A stretch of DNA of 14,146 nt from DASRPD01 sp035646535 (GTDB lineage: Bacteria; Actinomycetota; Acidimicrobiia; IMCC26256; JANYLB01), in contig DASRPD010000022.1 in the NCBI GenBank assembly GCA_035646535.1, forward strand, positions 1-14,146. The letters run 5' to 3'. Below are positions 1 through 7,014 of the stretch, one piece after another (the first letter of the stretch is position 1; the number at the start of each line of letters is the position of its first letter). The position numbers and the translations under genes are program-made. A model generated the notes under the pieces. The model was not told the origin of the DNA and ran no database searches. It worked only from the letters and a program-made list of their open reading frames with translations.

Positions 1-338
1 CCGATCCCGAGCGTCGCCCGACCGTGCGAAACGTGATCGAGCGCGGTGATGATCTTGGCGAGGACCGCGGGGTTGCGGTACGTGTTGCCGGTCACGAGCG
101 TGCCGAGGCGTACCCGGCTGGTCTCGCGAGCCAACGCGCCGAGCGTCGTGTAGCTCTCGAGCATGAACGCGTCGGGCTGGCCGAGCATTGGGAGTTGGTA
201 GAAGTGGTCCATGAGCAGGACCGTGTCAAAACCGGCACGATCCGCCGCCGCCGCTTGGGCGGCGACTGCGCCGAAAAGCTCGGCCGGGCCGATGCCCGGG
301 TAGGTGAAGTTGGGGATCTGATAGCCGAGCCGCGTCAT
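1..338 (-). CDS. LLM-class flavin/F420-dependent oxidoreductase, N-terminal part (runs off the window)
   Basis: Reading leftward from the ATG at 338 gives about 112 codons with no stop before the window edge; the rest lies outside. The protein begins MTRLGYQIPNFTYPG and contains DTVLLMDHFYQLP, MLGQPD, ESYTTLGALA, VRLGTLVTGNTYRNPAVLAK and a final GRATLGIG. These are the first strands of the luciferase-like TIM barrel. The pattern closely matches the actinobacterial subfamily annotated as F420-dependent LLM oxidoreductase. Members use reduced F420 or FMN for hydride transfer to diverse substrates; the substrate here cannot be told. The start is supported by an AAGGAG ribosome site 6 nt upstream. 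It lies downstream of the MOSC gene on the same strand, with a hairpin in the gap, so co-transcription is uncertain. Identity is sure at family level; F420 versus FMN is inferred. Confidence 0.88.
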   Translation of the reverse strand, partial: MTRLGYQIPNFTYPGIGPAELFGAVAAQAAAADRAGFDTVLLMDHFYQLPMLGQPDAFMLESYTTLGALARETSRVRLGTLVTGNTYRNPAVLAKIITALDHVSHGRATLGI

Positions 339-344
339 GGTCGT

Positions 345-350
345 CTCCTT
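345..350 (-). promoter_or_regulatory. Ribosome binding site of the LLM oxidoreductase
   Basis: The minus strand reads AAGGAG, followed by six bases (ACGACC) and the ATG at 338. This is a near-ideal Shine-Dalgarno match, and it fixes that start. It contrasts with several neighbours that have no such site and appear leaderless. Confidence 0.75.
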
Positions 351-398
351 CTGGTGGTGTGGTCGCGCTCATCATGGCTCAGGAGGACGCCAGCGTGA

Positions 399-418
399 TC
401 GAGGCGTGCCCGCCTCGA
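399..418 (-). terminator. Hairpin downstream of the MOSC gene, possible terminator
   Basis: TCGAGGCG (399-406) and CGCCTCGA (411-418) form a perfect 8-bp stem with a 4-nt loop (TGCC on the plus strand). The stem starts 12 nt after the MOSC stop codon on the minus strand and lies before the LLM gene. There is no U-tract, so it would be an actinobacterial I-shaped terminator or merely an mRNA 3'-end stabiliser. Confidence 0.45.
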
Positions 419-430
419 ATCGTCGACGGG

Positions 431-1309
431 TCAGCCGAGGACCGCGAGGGAGTCGCCCGGCGTGATCCGACCGGGCACGACGACGTTCGCGTACACACCG
501 ATGTTCTGGTCGGCGTCAGCGACGATGCTTGCTAGGAGCGGCCGGTCTCGGGGGAGATCGGCGAATGGAAGTGTGACCATGACACAGCGCGGGCACGGCG
601 CGACGACCTCGAGCACCGCGTCGCCGAGCGCGAGCTCGTCACCGACCCAGTCGATCTCGGGGAACGGCGAGCCGTCGTGGTCGTCGAGCTCAACGAGCAC
701 GTTCGGACGGAACCGACGGATGTCCACCCGCGACTCGGGATTGCGCGCTGCGAGCGTCTCCATGGAACGGGTGGTCATGAGCATCAGCGGGTACGCGTCG
801 ACATAGCTGCCGGGCGGCGACTCGTATTCGAGCACGTGACCGAACGCGCTGAAGTCCGGGAGGGGCTCGTCCTCGGTGCGCCCGAACATGGCGCGCAGCT
901 CGACGACCACGTCGTCACTGTCGGGCGCGCCGCGTCGGTAGTGGTCGAGGTCGTCCGCCGGCCGCAGCGGCCAGAGTGACACGGCTCGGCCGAGCGCGCG
1001 CGACAGGACCTCGTTCACGGCGGCGTCGTCACTGCGCACCGACGCACCGTCGGGCAAGGTGATCTCGATCGGCGGGGCCGGTCGGTCCAGTGTCGGCCCG
1101 TCGACGAACTCGGCCGCCAATCCCATCAAGCCGTTGATCTTCTTGGCTCCTCGTATCCCGCCGCGCTCCTCGTCGCGAACCGCCCATGCTCGATCGCCGA
1201 GCACGCCGAGCTCGAACACGTCGATGAAGTCTTGCGGCGAGCCCATCATCGACTTCGCCGGGTAACGCCACGTCTGCGAAACCCTGCCGACATTGATCCC
1301 AGATGCCAT
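431..1309 (-). CDS. MOSC domain protein with N-terminal beta-barrel domain (YcbX/mARC-like)
   Basis: The protein is 292 aa. The N-terminal third has the MOSC beta-barrel signature: VSQTWRYPAKSMMG near residues 9-22, then GDRAWAVRDEERGG. The C-terminal MOSC domain carries RRFRPNVLVEL and APCPRCVM, with Cys239 and Cys242; a cysteine in this motif is the conserved MOSC residue that ligates molybdenum or carries sulfur. Family members such as YcbX and mARC bind molybdenum cofactor and reduce N-hydroxylated compounds with an electron-donating partner. YcbX has an extra ferredoxin domain that is absent here. The start at 1309 is supported by a TAGGGT -10 box exactly 6 nt upstream and no ribosome site, suggesting a leaderless message. 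The TauD-type gene lies upstream on the same strand. The substrate is unknown. Confidence 0.9.
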   Translation of the reverse strand: MASGINVGRVSQTWRYPAKSMMGSPQDFIDVFELGVLGDRAWAVRDEERGGIRGAKKINGLMGLAAEFVDGPTLDRPAPPIEITLPDGASVRSDDAAVNEVLSRALGRAVSLWPLRPADDLDHYRRGAPDSDDVVVELRAMFGRTEDEPLPDFSAFGHVLEYESPPGSYVDAYPLMLMTTRSMETLAARNPESRVDIRRFRPNVLVELDDHDGSPFPEIDWVGDELALGDAVLEVVAPCPRCVMVTLPFADLPRDRPLLASIVADADQNIGVYANVVVPGRITPGDSLAVLG

Positions 1310-1315
1310 GGCCGC

Positions 1316-1321
1316 ACCCTA
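1316..1321 (-). promoter_or_regulatory. -10 box of the MOSC gene, leaderless arrangement
   Basis: The minus strand reads TAGGGT-N6-ATG. Transcription normally begins 6-7 nt after a TAnnnT box, so the message would start at the ATG. No -35 hexamer close to TTGACA is visible at 17-18 nt. Confidence 0.55.
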
Positions 1322-1322
1322 C

Positions 1323-1361
1323 CGAGCCTCGTGTACGGCAGCCGGGGCTCGTCGAGGCTCG
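1323..1361. repeat. Perfect 9-bp inverted repeat upstream of the MOSC gene
   Basis: CGAGCCTCG (1323-1331) and CGAGGCTCG (1353-1361) are exact reverse complements separated by 21 nt. The pair lies between the end of the dioxygenase gene (stop at 1395) and the -10 box of the MOSC gene, over the expected -35 region. It could be an operator for MOSC or a weak long-loop terminator for the upstream gene; the sequence does not decide. Confidence 0.5.
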
Positions 1362-1394
1362 CGATCCGCCGGCGCGCTCGCGCGGGCGCTCGGC

Positions 1395-2390
1395 TCAGGC
1401 GCGGCGGGGTATGCCTGCCCGCAGGAGACCCTCGACGCTCGCGAAGCGATGGGCCGAGAGCCAGAGCCGCAGCAGGTGACGGCGCCGCGCCGGGTCACCG
1501 TGATCCTCGTACGCCTCACGGGAATGCAGGATCCGACCGTTGTTCAACAGCTGGACGTCGCCCGGGGCGAACTCCATCTCCAGGTAGAAGGCCGGGTCGT
1601 TGGCGACCGACTCGAGAAGATCCATGGCTTCGAGCTGCTCGTTCGTCAGCCGCGGCGCGGACGGGTGGCGCTGGGAGTCGCGGATGTACCAACCGAGGTA
1701 GAAGATCCGCGGCACGCCGTCCACGTCGCTGAACACCGGGAGCGAGAAGTAGGGAGCCTCGCCCGCCGATTGCTCGTTGTGGCGGTCCCACGGCAGTGGC
1801 TCATACAGCACGTCGACGAGGTCGGGACGGCGACGGAGCATCTCGTTGTACACCGCGCCGGAGCTGACGATCCGGCGCTCCCCGCCGGACCTGGCCCCGA
1901 GGAGGCACAGCAGCCCGACGAGGTCCGAGCCGTCGGTGTGGAAGTCCTGCCGGGCCCGGGTGCGGTACAGACGCGCGCTGGGATCGCTGGGGTCCACACC
2001 CTCGTCGCGGACGTGACCGAGCAGGCTCGCGTCGGCATCCTGTCCGACCGGGGTACCGAGCTGCGCACCGAACCCGCAGTACGCCAACTCCGTCTCCGCC
2101 TCGTCGAGGAGGTCGATCGGGAACCGCCGGAGCAGGAGGAACCCGCGCGCCTCGGTGAGAGCAGCCGACCAGTCCGCGACCCGCGCGCCGATCGTCGGCA
2201 ACACCAGGGCGTCCCGGTCCATCATCTCGGTCGTGGCCCCGGCATCGACGGCCCGCCTCGTGGCCGCAACGATCTCCGCGCGCTCAGCGTCGGTGAGCTC
2301 GACGGTCCATTCGGACGGATCGGCGATGTCGTGTGGTTGCCAGACGGCGGCATCGTCCAGCGGCGTGCGGTCCGACCCCGGACGCGGCAT
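1395..2390 (-). CDS. TauD/TfdA-family Fe(II)/2-oxoglutarate-dependent dioxygenase
   Basis: The protein is 331 aa from the ATG at 2390, a usual length for the family. The facial triad is visible: FHTDGSD gives His151 and Asp153, and LLNNGRILHSRE gives the distal His289. Basic residues about 13-19 positions later (ARRRHLLRLWL) would bind the 2-oxoglutarate carboxylate. FYLEMEFAPGDVQLLNNGR is a typical core stretch. Such enzymes couple decarboxylation of 2-oxoglutarate to hydroxylation of a small molecule; the substrate is not evident. ATGs at 2435 and 2423 are in frame. I prefer 2390 because GGAGAGGGGAGG sits just before it and TTGACG-N18-TACGCT would start transcription near 2432. A leaderless start at 2435 after TACCCT is the main alternative and would add 15 residues. 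Confidence 0.9.
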   Translation of the reverse strand: MPRPGSDRTPLDDAAVWQPHDIADPSEWTVELTDAERAEIVAATRRAVDAGATTEMMDRDALVLPTIGARVADWSAALTEARGFLLLRRFPIDLLDEAETELAYCGFGAQLGTPVGQDADASLLGHVRDEGVDPSDPSARLYRTRARQDFHTDGSDLVGLLCLLGARSGGERRIVSSGAVYNEMLRRRPDLVDVLYEPLPWDRHNEQSAGEAPYFSLPVFSDVDGVPRIFYLGWYIRDSQRHPSAPRLTNEQLEAMDLLESVANDPAFYLEMEFAPGDVQLLNNGRILHSREAYEDHGDPARRRHLLRLWLSAHRFASVEGLLRAGIPRRA

Positions 2391-2438
2391 CGGCCCTCCC
2401 CTCTCCGTTGTGTCGGCTGTCATTTCGACCGTCATCGA

Positions 2439-2468
2439 AGCGTAAGGGTACGATTCGACGCACGTCAA
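2439..2468 (-). promoter_or_regulatory. Promoter of the dioxygenase gene
   Basis: On the minus strand TTGACG (2463-2468) and TACGCT (2439-2444) are separated by 18 nt, close to the sigma-70 group consensus. An overlapping TACCCT (2445-2450) is a second possible -10 box, but it would leave only a 12-nt spacer. This promoter implies the dioxygenase is transcribed independently of the DUF1971 gene upstream. Confidence 0.5.
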
Positions 2469-2551
2469 TCCGATGGAGCTTGGCCGAGCGGCGCACGCAA
2501 CCGGCGAGAGCCTCGAGCTGGAGAGCGTGATGCGGGGCCGCAAACGGCGCG

Positions 2552-2836
2552 TCAGCGGTAGAACTCGACGACGAAACGGGCGTCGGCACTGGGTTCGACG
2601 TGGTGGAGCACGCTCGGCTCGATGACGCAGGGCTGTCCGGGAGCGACGACGGTGACGGATTCGGGTGGGGACTCGCGCACGAACCGCACCTCGCCCGCGC
2701 GAACGCACAGACGAGCCCAGGCCCCGTCGGCGACCTGATGCGCGCGCCGCAGACCGGCCGGCAGCGTGGCCGCGGTGAGCTCGTCGGTCACGCGCCGGAG
2801 GGTGACACCGTCGGGGAGCGATCGCACGTCGGCCAC
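2552..2836 (-). CDS. DUF1971 small cupin-like protein (TehB N-terminal-like domain)
   Basis: The 94-aa protein is the size of stand-alone DUF1971 proteins. It has the usual order of motifs: LPDGVTLRRVTDELTAATLP, AGLRRAHQVADGAWARL, a central strand VRFVRE, then VIEPSVLHHVEPSADARF and a VEFYR end. It is a single small beta-barrel resembling the N-terminal region of some TehB-type tellurite-resistance proteins. The biochemical role of the family is not established. The start is GTG at 2836. A TAGACA box lies exactly 6 nt upstream, matching the leaderless spacing of other genes here. A 115-161 bp gap with its own promoter separates it from the dioxygenase gene. There is only a weak 5-bp dyad (2531-2542) after the stop. 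Confidence 0.8.
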   Translation of the reverse strand: MADVRSLPDGVTLRRVTDELTAATLPAGLRRAHQVADGAWARLCVRAGEVRFVRESPPESVTVVAPGQPCVIEPSVLHHVEPSADARFVVEFYR

Positions 2837-2842
2837 CCACCC

Positions 2843-2848
2843 TGTCTA
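2843..2848 (-). promoter_or_regulatory. -10 box of the DUF1971 gene, leaderless arrangement
   Basis: The minus strand reads TAGACA-N6-GTG. The last base deviates from TAnnnT, but the spacing to the start codon equals that of the MOSC, methyltransferase and serine hydrolase genes. It decides the GTG start at 2836. Confidence 0.4.
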
Positions 2849-2972
2849 CCGCGCCGGGCACGCGGCCCGCAGGGCGCGCGCGGGCACTGGGGTCCGGTCG
2901 ACGACGGACGAGAAGTCGCGCGCGGTCGCCGCGTATCGGGACCTCGAGGTTTCGTGCCCGGCGCCGTGTGGT

Positions 2973-2978
2973 TAGGCT
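2973..2978 (+). promoter_or_regulatory. -10 box of the penicillin acylase-family gene
   Basis: TAGGCT occurs 43 nt before the ATG at 3022, predicting a leader of about 37 nt. No in-frame start codon lies 6-8 nt after it, so this message is probably leadered, with ACGGGGG as a weak ribosome site. The possible -35 (TTTCGT near 2950) is poor. Confidence 0.4.
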
Positions 2979-3021
2979 CGCCGAAACCTACTGATGGGTG
3001 ACGTACGGACGGGGGTCCGCC

Positions 3022-5568
3022 ATGAGCGGGCGACGGGCGCGACGCGGCGCAGGGACGACACGTCGAACACCACTGACGCGGCGAGGCGTTCGGATCGCGG
3101 CCGCCCTGGTCGCCGGGGCCCTCATCGCGGCCGCGTGCAGCGGGTCGAACGGCTCGGACAGCGCCGGCGACGCCGAGACGGTGGGCGTGAAACCCGGTCC
3201 GAACGGGTACGCGGCGAAGATCCGCCGCACGACCGACGGCGTGCCGCACGTGATCGCCGACAACGTGGCCGGCCTCGGCTTCGGACAGGGCTGGGCCGCG
3301 GCCGAGGATCATGCGTGCAGCCTGGCCGATCAGATCGTGCGCGTCACCTCGACCCGGGCGCGCTGGCTCGGACCGGGCGAGGACTCCGAGAACATCGAGT
3401 CCGACTTCCAGTTCCTCGCGCTCGGTGTCGCGGCGCGGGCCGAGGCCGACTGGAAGCAGGCCTCCAAGGCCGACCGTGAGATCATCACCTCCTTCGCCGA
3501 CGGCTGGGACGCGTACCTCGACGACGTCGGTTCCGATGGGCTGGACGGGTGGTGCGCGGGCGAGCCGTGGGTGCGGCCGATCACGCCGCTCGAGCTGTAC
3601 ATCTATTCGCGTTGGATACCGTTGCTCGCGTCGGGCGGCGCCTTGCTCGACTTCGTGGGCTCTGCGCAACCGCCGGGTGCCTCGGCGCCGCCGGCCGGCG
3701 GGGACGAGGCCGCGCTCGGCGCTGCGAACACCGCGCCGATCGCGAGCAACGGCTGGGCCATTGGCAGCAAGCGCACCGATGGCGATGGCGGCTTGCTCCT
3801 GGCCAACCCGCATTTCCCCTGGGAAGGACCGCTGCGCTTCTGGGAGGTGCAGCTCACCATCCCCGACGAGCTCGACGTCTACGGCGCGCAGCTCCTGGGC
3901 CTGCCCGGCGTCGGCATCGGCTTCACCGACGGCGTCGCGTGGACTCACACCGTCTCGGACGGGAACCGGTTCACTGCGTACACGCTCGACCTCACACCGG
4001 GCGACCCGACGTCGTACCTCCTCGACGGAGAGCCCCAGAAGATGACGTCGCACGACGAATCGATCGAGATCGCCCAGCCCGACGGGTCGATGACCACCGA
4101 GGAACGCACGCTCTGGGACAGCGAGTACGGACCGCTCCTCGATTTCCCCGGCGTCGGCTGGAGCGCCGAGCAGGCCGCGACCTATCGCGACGCCAACATC
4201 GACAACACGGCACTCGTGAGCCAGTACCTGGCGATGGACCGTGCCGAGAGCCTGGACGACCTGCAGGCCGCGCAACGCAAGTACCAGGCGGTCCCCCTGT
4301 TCAACACCATCGCGGTCGGCGCGGACGGCCGGGCGTGGTACGCGGACACCTCCGCGACACCGAACCTCTCACCGGAATCGATCGAGGCCTACGAGCAACG
4401 CGTCGCCGACGGCGGGATCACCGCACTGGCCGCCGACTCGGGCGCGGTGTTGTTGGACGGCAGCAGCTCGCGCGACGCGTGGGTCGACGTTCCCGGCGCC
4501 CGTAGCCCCGGTCTGATCCCATGGTCGGGCTTTCCCATGACCGAGCGACGCGACTACGTGTTCAACGCGAACGACAGCTTCTGGCTGCCCAACGCGACGC
4601 ACTTCATCGAGGGTGACTACTCCCCCCTCCATGGCGAGCAGCGCACGGTCCGCAGCCGCCGGACGCGCCAGAACGCGACAGTGCTCTCCGACACGAGCCC
4701 CGACGGGGCCGCGGGCGAGGACGGCAAGTTCACGCTCGACGAGCTGAAGACCGCCGCGCTCCAAGACGGTGGCTTCACCGCGGAGGAGACCCGGGACGCG
4801 ATCGTTCAACGCTGCCAGGCCGGCGCGGGTGTGATCTCGCTCCCCGCCGAGCCGCCGGTCGATCCCGGTGACAACGAGGGCCGGCTCCCCGCGGCCGACA
4901 TCGACATCACCGAGGCGTGCGAGGTGCTGGCGAGCTGGGACGGCCTCTACAACGTCGACAGCCGCGGTGCTCACCTCTGGCGCGAGCTCATCGTCCGGGC
5001 GGGCAACGACCTGCTGTTCGTCGACGATTTCGACGCCAACGAGCCGATCGCGACGCCGACCGGACCGGTGCCGGCACCGGCGGACCAAGTCGACCCGATC
5101 CTCGAGCCCATGGCCCGAGCCGTCCAGGCGATCACGACCGCGGGGTTCGCGCTCGACGCACCCCTCGGCGACCTCCAGATCGACGGACGGGTCCCCGACC
5201 AACGCCTCCCGGTTCCGGGCGGCACCGGCACCGACGGCGTCACCAACGTCGTCGACAACGGCGGTAGCTCGTTCGGCAGCTCCGAGCCGATTCCTGCCAA
5301 CGAGCGCCGGGTCTCGGCAGACTCCCGGCTGACCTCGCTGGGCTACACGATCTCCGCCGGCACGAGCTTCCTGATGGCCGTCGAGTATTCGGACGACGGC
5401 CCGAGAGCCGCGAGCATCCTCACCTACGGCGAGACCGGCAACCGCGAGTCGCCGCTGTTCACCAGCCAGGTGAAGAAGTTCGCGAAGAAGCAGTGGAAGC
5501 CGGTGCTGTTCACCACCGCCGAGATCAACCACGACCCGGACCTGGCCGTGACCACCGTTCGAGGCTGA
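3022..5568 (+). CDS. Exported penicillin acylase-family (Ntn-hydrolase) lipoprotein
   Basis: The precursor is 848 aa. Residues 1-39 form an export signal: basic region, LTRRGVRI, hydrophobic stretch, and LIAAAC with Cys39 as the likely lipidation site. The twin arginine (residues 20-21) resembles a Tat motif, consistent with Tat export known for some penicillin acylases. Residues about 55-230 form the alpha-chain region (RTTDGVPHVIADN, FGQGWAAAEDHACS). IASNGWAIGS contains Ser242, the expected autocatalytic cleavage point and N-terminal nucleophile of the beta chain; GLLLANPHFPW follows. VFNANDSFW holds Asn517, a candidate oxyanion residue. Family members hydrolyse amides, including beta-lactam side chains, acyl-homoserine lactones and lipopeptides; the substrate cannot be assigned. 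An in-frame GTG at 2998 is an alternative start, but ATG 3022 gives a compact signal peptide. The gene converges on the HtrA-like gene 26 bp away. Confidence 0.92.
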   Translation: MSGRRARRGAGTTRRTPLTRRGVRIAAALVAGALIAAACSGSNGSDSAGDAETVGVKPGPNGYAAKIRRTTDGVPHVIADNVAGLGFGQGWAAAEDHACSLADQIVRVTSTRARWLGPGEDSENIESDFQFLALGVAARAEADWKQASKADREIITSFADGWDAYLDDVGSDGLDGWCAGEPWVRPITPLELYIYSRWIPLLASGGALLDFVGSAQPPGASAPPAGGDEAALGAANTAPIASNGWAIGSKRTDGDGGLLLANPHFPWEGPLRFWEVQLTIPDELDVYGAQLLGLPGVGIGFTDGVAWTHTVSDGNRFTAYTLDLTPGDPTSYLLDGEPQKMTSHDESIEIAQPDGSMTTEERTLWDSEYGPLLDFPGVGWSAEQAATYRDANIDNTALVSQYLAMDRAESLDDLQAAQRKYQAVPLFNTIAVGADGRAWYADTSATPNLSPESIEAYEQRVADGGITALAADSGAVLLDGSSSRDAWVDVPGARSPGLIPWSGFPMTERRDYVFNANDSFWLPNATHFIEGDYSPLHGEQRTVRSRRTRQNATVLSDTSPDGAAGEDGKFTLDELKTAALQDGGFTAEETRDAIVQRCQAGAGVISLPAEPPVDPGDNEGRLPAADIDITEACEVLASWDGLYNVDSRGAHLWRELIVRAGNDLLFVDDFDANEPIATPTGPVPAPADQVDPILEPMARAVQAITTAGFALDAPLGDLQIDGRVPDQRLPVPGGTGTDGVTNVVDNGGSSFGSSEPIPANERRVSADSRLTSLGYTISAGTSFLMAVEYSDDGPRAASILTYGETGNRESPLFTSQVKKFAKKQWKPVLFTTAEINHDPDLAVTTVRG

Positions 5569-5579
5569 GTGGGTACCAG

Positions 5580-5593
5580 CGGCCGCGCGGCCG
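5580..5593. terminator. GC-rich perfect palindrome between convergent genes, likely bidirectional terminator
   Basis: CGGCCGCGCGGCCG is a perfect 14-bp palindrome, able to fold as a 5-bp stem with a 4-nt loop. It fills most of the 26-bp gap between the stop codons of the acylase gene (5568) and the protease gene (5595). There is no T-tract on either side. Confidence 0.45.
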
Positions 5594-5594
5594 T

Positions 5595-6809
5595 TCAGGC
5601 GGGCGGGCCGGCGCCGAGCGCGACGGTCGCCCTCGCGAGATCGCCCAGGGTGTCGACCCACTCGATCTCCACCCGATCGTCCGGGTGCAGACCCCGCAGG
5701 ACTTCGCGCAGCGCGTCGCCCGAGTCGACGGCCACGCCGTCGATCGAGACGATCACGTCGCCCGCCTCGATGCCGGCGTTGTCGGCCGCGCCGTCTTGTT
5801 GCACCTCGGCGACAGCGGCGCCACTCACACTGCTCGGGGAGCCGTCCCGCTCGAGACCGACACCGACCAGGGCGCGCCGCGAACCCACGTACACACCGTT
5901 CGACTCGTCACCGGCGTCGACCTGCCCGGCAATCTCGACCGCCCGGTCGATGGGGATCGCGAAACCGGTGCCGCCGGTTCGCGCCCCGTTCGGGAAGCGA
6001 CCCCGGCCCACGTCGGCGGCCGCGTTGATGCCGATGACCTCGCCCGAGGCGTTGACGAGCGCGCCGCCGGAGTCACCCGCGACGATGTCGGCCTCCACTT
6101 GGATCATCTCGCGCAACGTCTGCGCCTCGGCGCTACCGCCGCCCGCGACAATCGTCTCCGATACATCGGACACGTACCCGCTCACGGCCGTCGGCACACC
6201 GAAGCGACCTTGCGCGTTGCCGATCGCGACGACCGGGTCGTCGACCTGCACATCGGACGGGTCGCCGACGACCGCGGCGTCCAACCGGGAGGCGTTTTCG
6301 AGCTGCAACAGCGCGACGTCGTCGGTGACGTCGTAGCCGAGCACCTCCGCGTCGTACACCTCACCGGTGACGCCGATCTCGACCCGGATGTTCTCGGCGC
6401 CCTGGATGACGTGGTTGTTGGTGAGCACCCGTCCGGACTCGCTGATCACGATGCCGGACCCGGCACCCTCCGCGCCACCGTCGAGCGAGACGTCGATGTT
6501 GACGACCGCGGGACTGACCGCCGCGGCGATCGCGTCGACGTTGACGGCACCGCTGGTGCCGATCGACGAGTCCCAGGGGGCGGTGGCGCGAGGGGGCGCC
6601 CCCGCGGCTGCGAGCGGTGACTCGGTCGACACTGTCGGCGATCCGTTGTCGTGGAACGCCGACTCCGCCGCACGACCCACTGCAGCCGAGCCCACCAACA
6701 GGACAGCTGCCGCCAGCAGCGCTGTGAACCACCGTGCCGATGAGCGTCGGCGAGGAGCCGGAAGCTCGGGCGGTGCCGGCCAAGACGAGGATCCCTGGTC
6801 GAAGGACAT
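5595..6809 (-). CDS. Membrane-anchored HtrA/DegP-like trypsin-family serine protease with PDZ domain
   Basis: The protein is 404 aa. Residues 1-25 are cytoplasmic and proline/arginine-rich, and residues about 27-46 form one transmembrane segment (FTALLAAAVLLVGSAAVG). A linker of about 50 residues leads to an extracytoplasmic S1C protease domain. The triad is visible: TNNHVI (His133), TDDVALLQL (Asp164) and AGDSGGAL (Ser247). A C-terminal PDZ domain spans about residues 300-395 (GAADNAGIEAGDVIVSIDG). Such proteases degrade or process misfolded envelope proteins. The layout matches actinobacterial PepD/HtrA-like proteins. An in-frame GTG at 6815 would add two residues; neither start has a clear ribosome site. 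It is convergent with the acylase gene. Cleavage of the acylase by this protease is not implied by the sequence. Confidence 0.93.
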   Translation of the reverse strand: MSFDQGSSSWPAPPELPAPRRRSSARWFTALLAAAVLLVGSAAVGRAAESAFHDNGSPTVSTESPLAAAGAPPRATAPWDSSIGTSGAVNVDAIAAAVSPAVVNIDVSLDGGAEGAGSGIVISESGRVLTNNHVIQGAENIRVEIGVTGEVYDAEVLGYDVTDDVALLQLENASRLDAAVVGDPSDVQVDDPVVAIGNAQGRFGVPTAVSGYVSDVSETIVAGGGSAEAQTLREMIQVEADIVAGDSGGALVNASGEVIGINAAADVGRGRFPNGARTGGTGFAIPIDRAVEIAGQVDAGDESNGVYVGSRRALVGVGLERDGSPSSVSGAAVAEVQQDGAADNAGIEAGDVIVSIDGVAVDSGDALREVLRGLHPDDRVEIEWVDTLGDLARATVALGAGPPA

Positions 6810-6820
6810 GCGCACCAGCG

Positions 6821-6836
6821 TGACCGGTCAACCGGT
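6821..6836. promoter_or_regulatory. Palindrome and repeated ACCGGT just upstream of the protease gene
   Basis: TGACCGGTCA (6821-6830) is a perfect 10-bp palindrome. Its core ACCGGT recurs 2 bp later (6831-6836). It lies 12-27 bp before the protease start, where a repressor could block transcription or translation. No matching regulator is encoded nearby, so an operator role is only a suggestion. Confidence 0.35.
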
Positions 6837-6888
6837 GCCGAGTCTGGGCACGCCGTAAGAGATTGCTGAGAACGCCGAACTGGAGCCC

Positions 6889-6894
6889 TAAGGT
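6889..6894 (+). promoter_or_regulatory. Possible -10 box upstream of the YwiC-like gene
   Basis: TAAGGT lies 8 nt before an ATG at 6903 and 120 nt before the YwiC-like start. CTGAGA sits 17 nt upstream as a weak -35. Transcription starting near 6901 would give either a leaderless short ORF or a leader of about 115 nt for the membrane protein gene. Confidence 0.35.
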
Positions 6895-6902
6895 TTCTCA
6901 CG

Positions 6903-7010
6903 ATGCGGCCCGAGGCGACACCGCGGTGCGGGCTCACGTTTCGATCGTCGGCGCCGCTCCCGGTCATGGCGATGACCGCGGTCACCCACGCGAGATCCCT
7001 CGCGAGGTGA
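6903..7010 (+). CDS. Possible 35-aa leader peptide upstream of the YwiC-like gene
   Basis: An ATG 8 nt after TAAGGT opens a 35-codon frame beginning MRPEATPRCGLTFR. Its TGA (7008-7010) lies inside the GAGGTGA ribosome site of the next gene. This geometry would allow translational coupling. The peptide has one cysteine, six arginines and no recognised domain. In GC-rich DNA a frame of this length can occur by chance, so only the promoter spacing and the stop/ribosome-site overlap speak for it. Confidence 0.25.
   Translation: MRPEATPRCGLTFRSSAPLPVMAMTAVTHARSLAR
7004..7010 (+). promoter_or_regulatory. Ribosome binding site of the YwiC-like gene
   Basis: GAGGTGA precedes the GTG at 7015 by 4 nt (the GAGG core by 7 nt). 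It fixes the GTG start and overlaps the stop codon of the short upstream frame. Confidence 0.6.
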
Positions 7011-7014
7011 TCGC

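Noticed and set aside
2531..2542. Small dyad TGCGGGGCCGCA after the DUF1971 stop as a terminator
   Set aside because: The stem is at most 5 bp with a 2-nt loop, below what I would call a terminator.
1293..2561. Plus-strand open frame of 422 codons opposite the dioxygenase
   Set aside because: The minus strand encodes a complete dioxygenase with its metal triad; the plus frame is a compositional shadow.
2788..4275. Long open frame (about 495 codons) on the minus strand opposite the acylase gene
   Set aside because: It is the complement of a strongly supported gene. It is Arg/Gly/Val-rich, has no family motif, and is the expected antisense shadow in GC-rich DNA.
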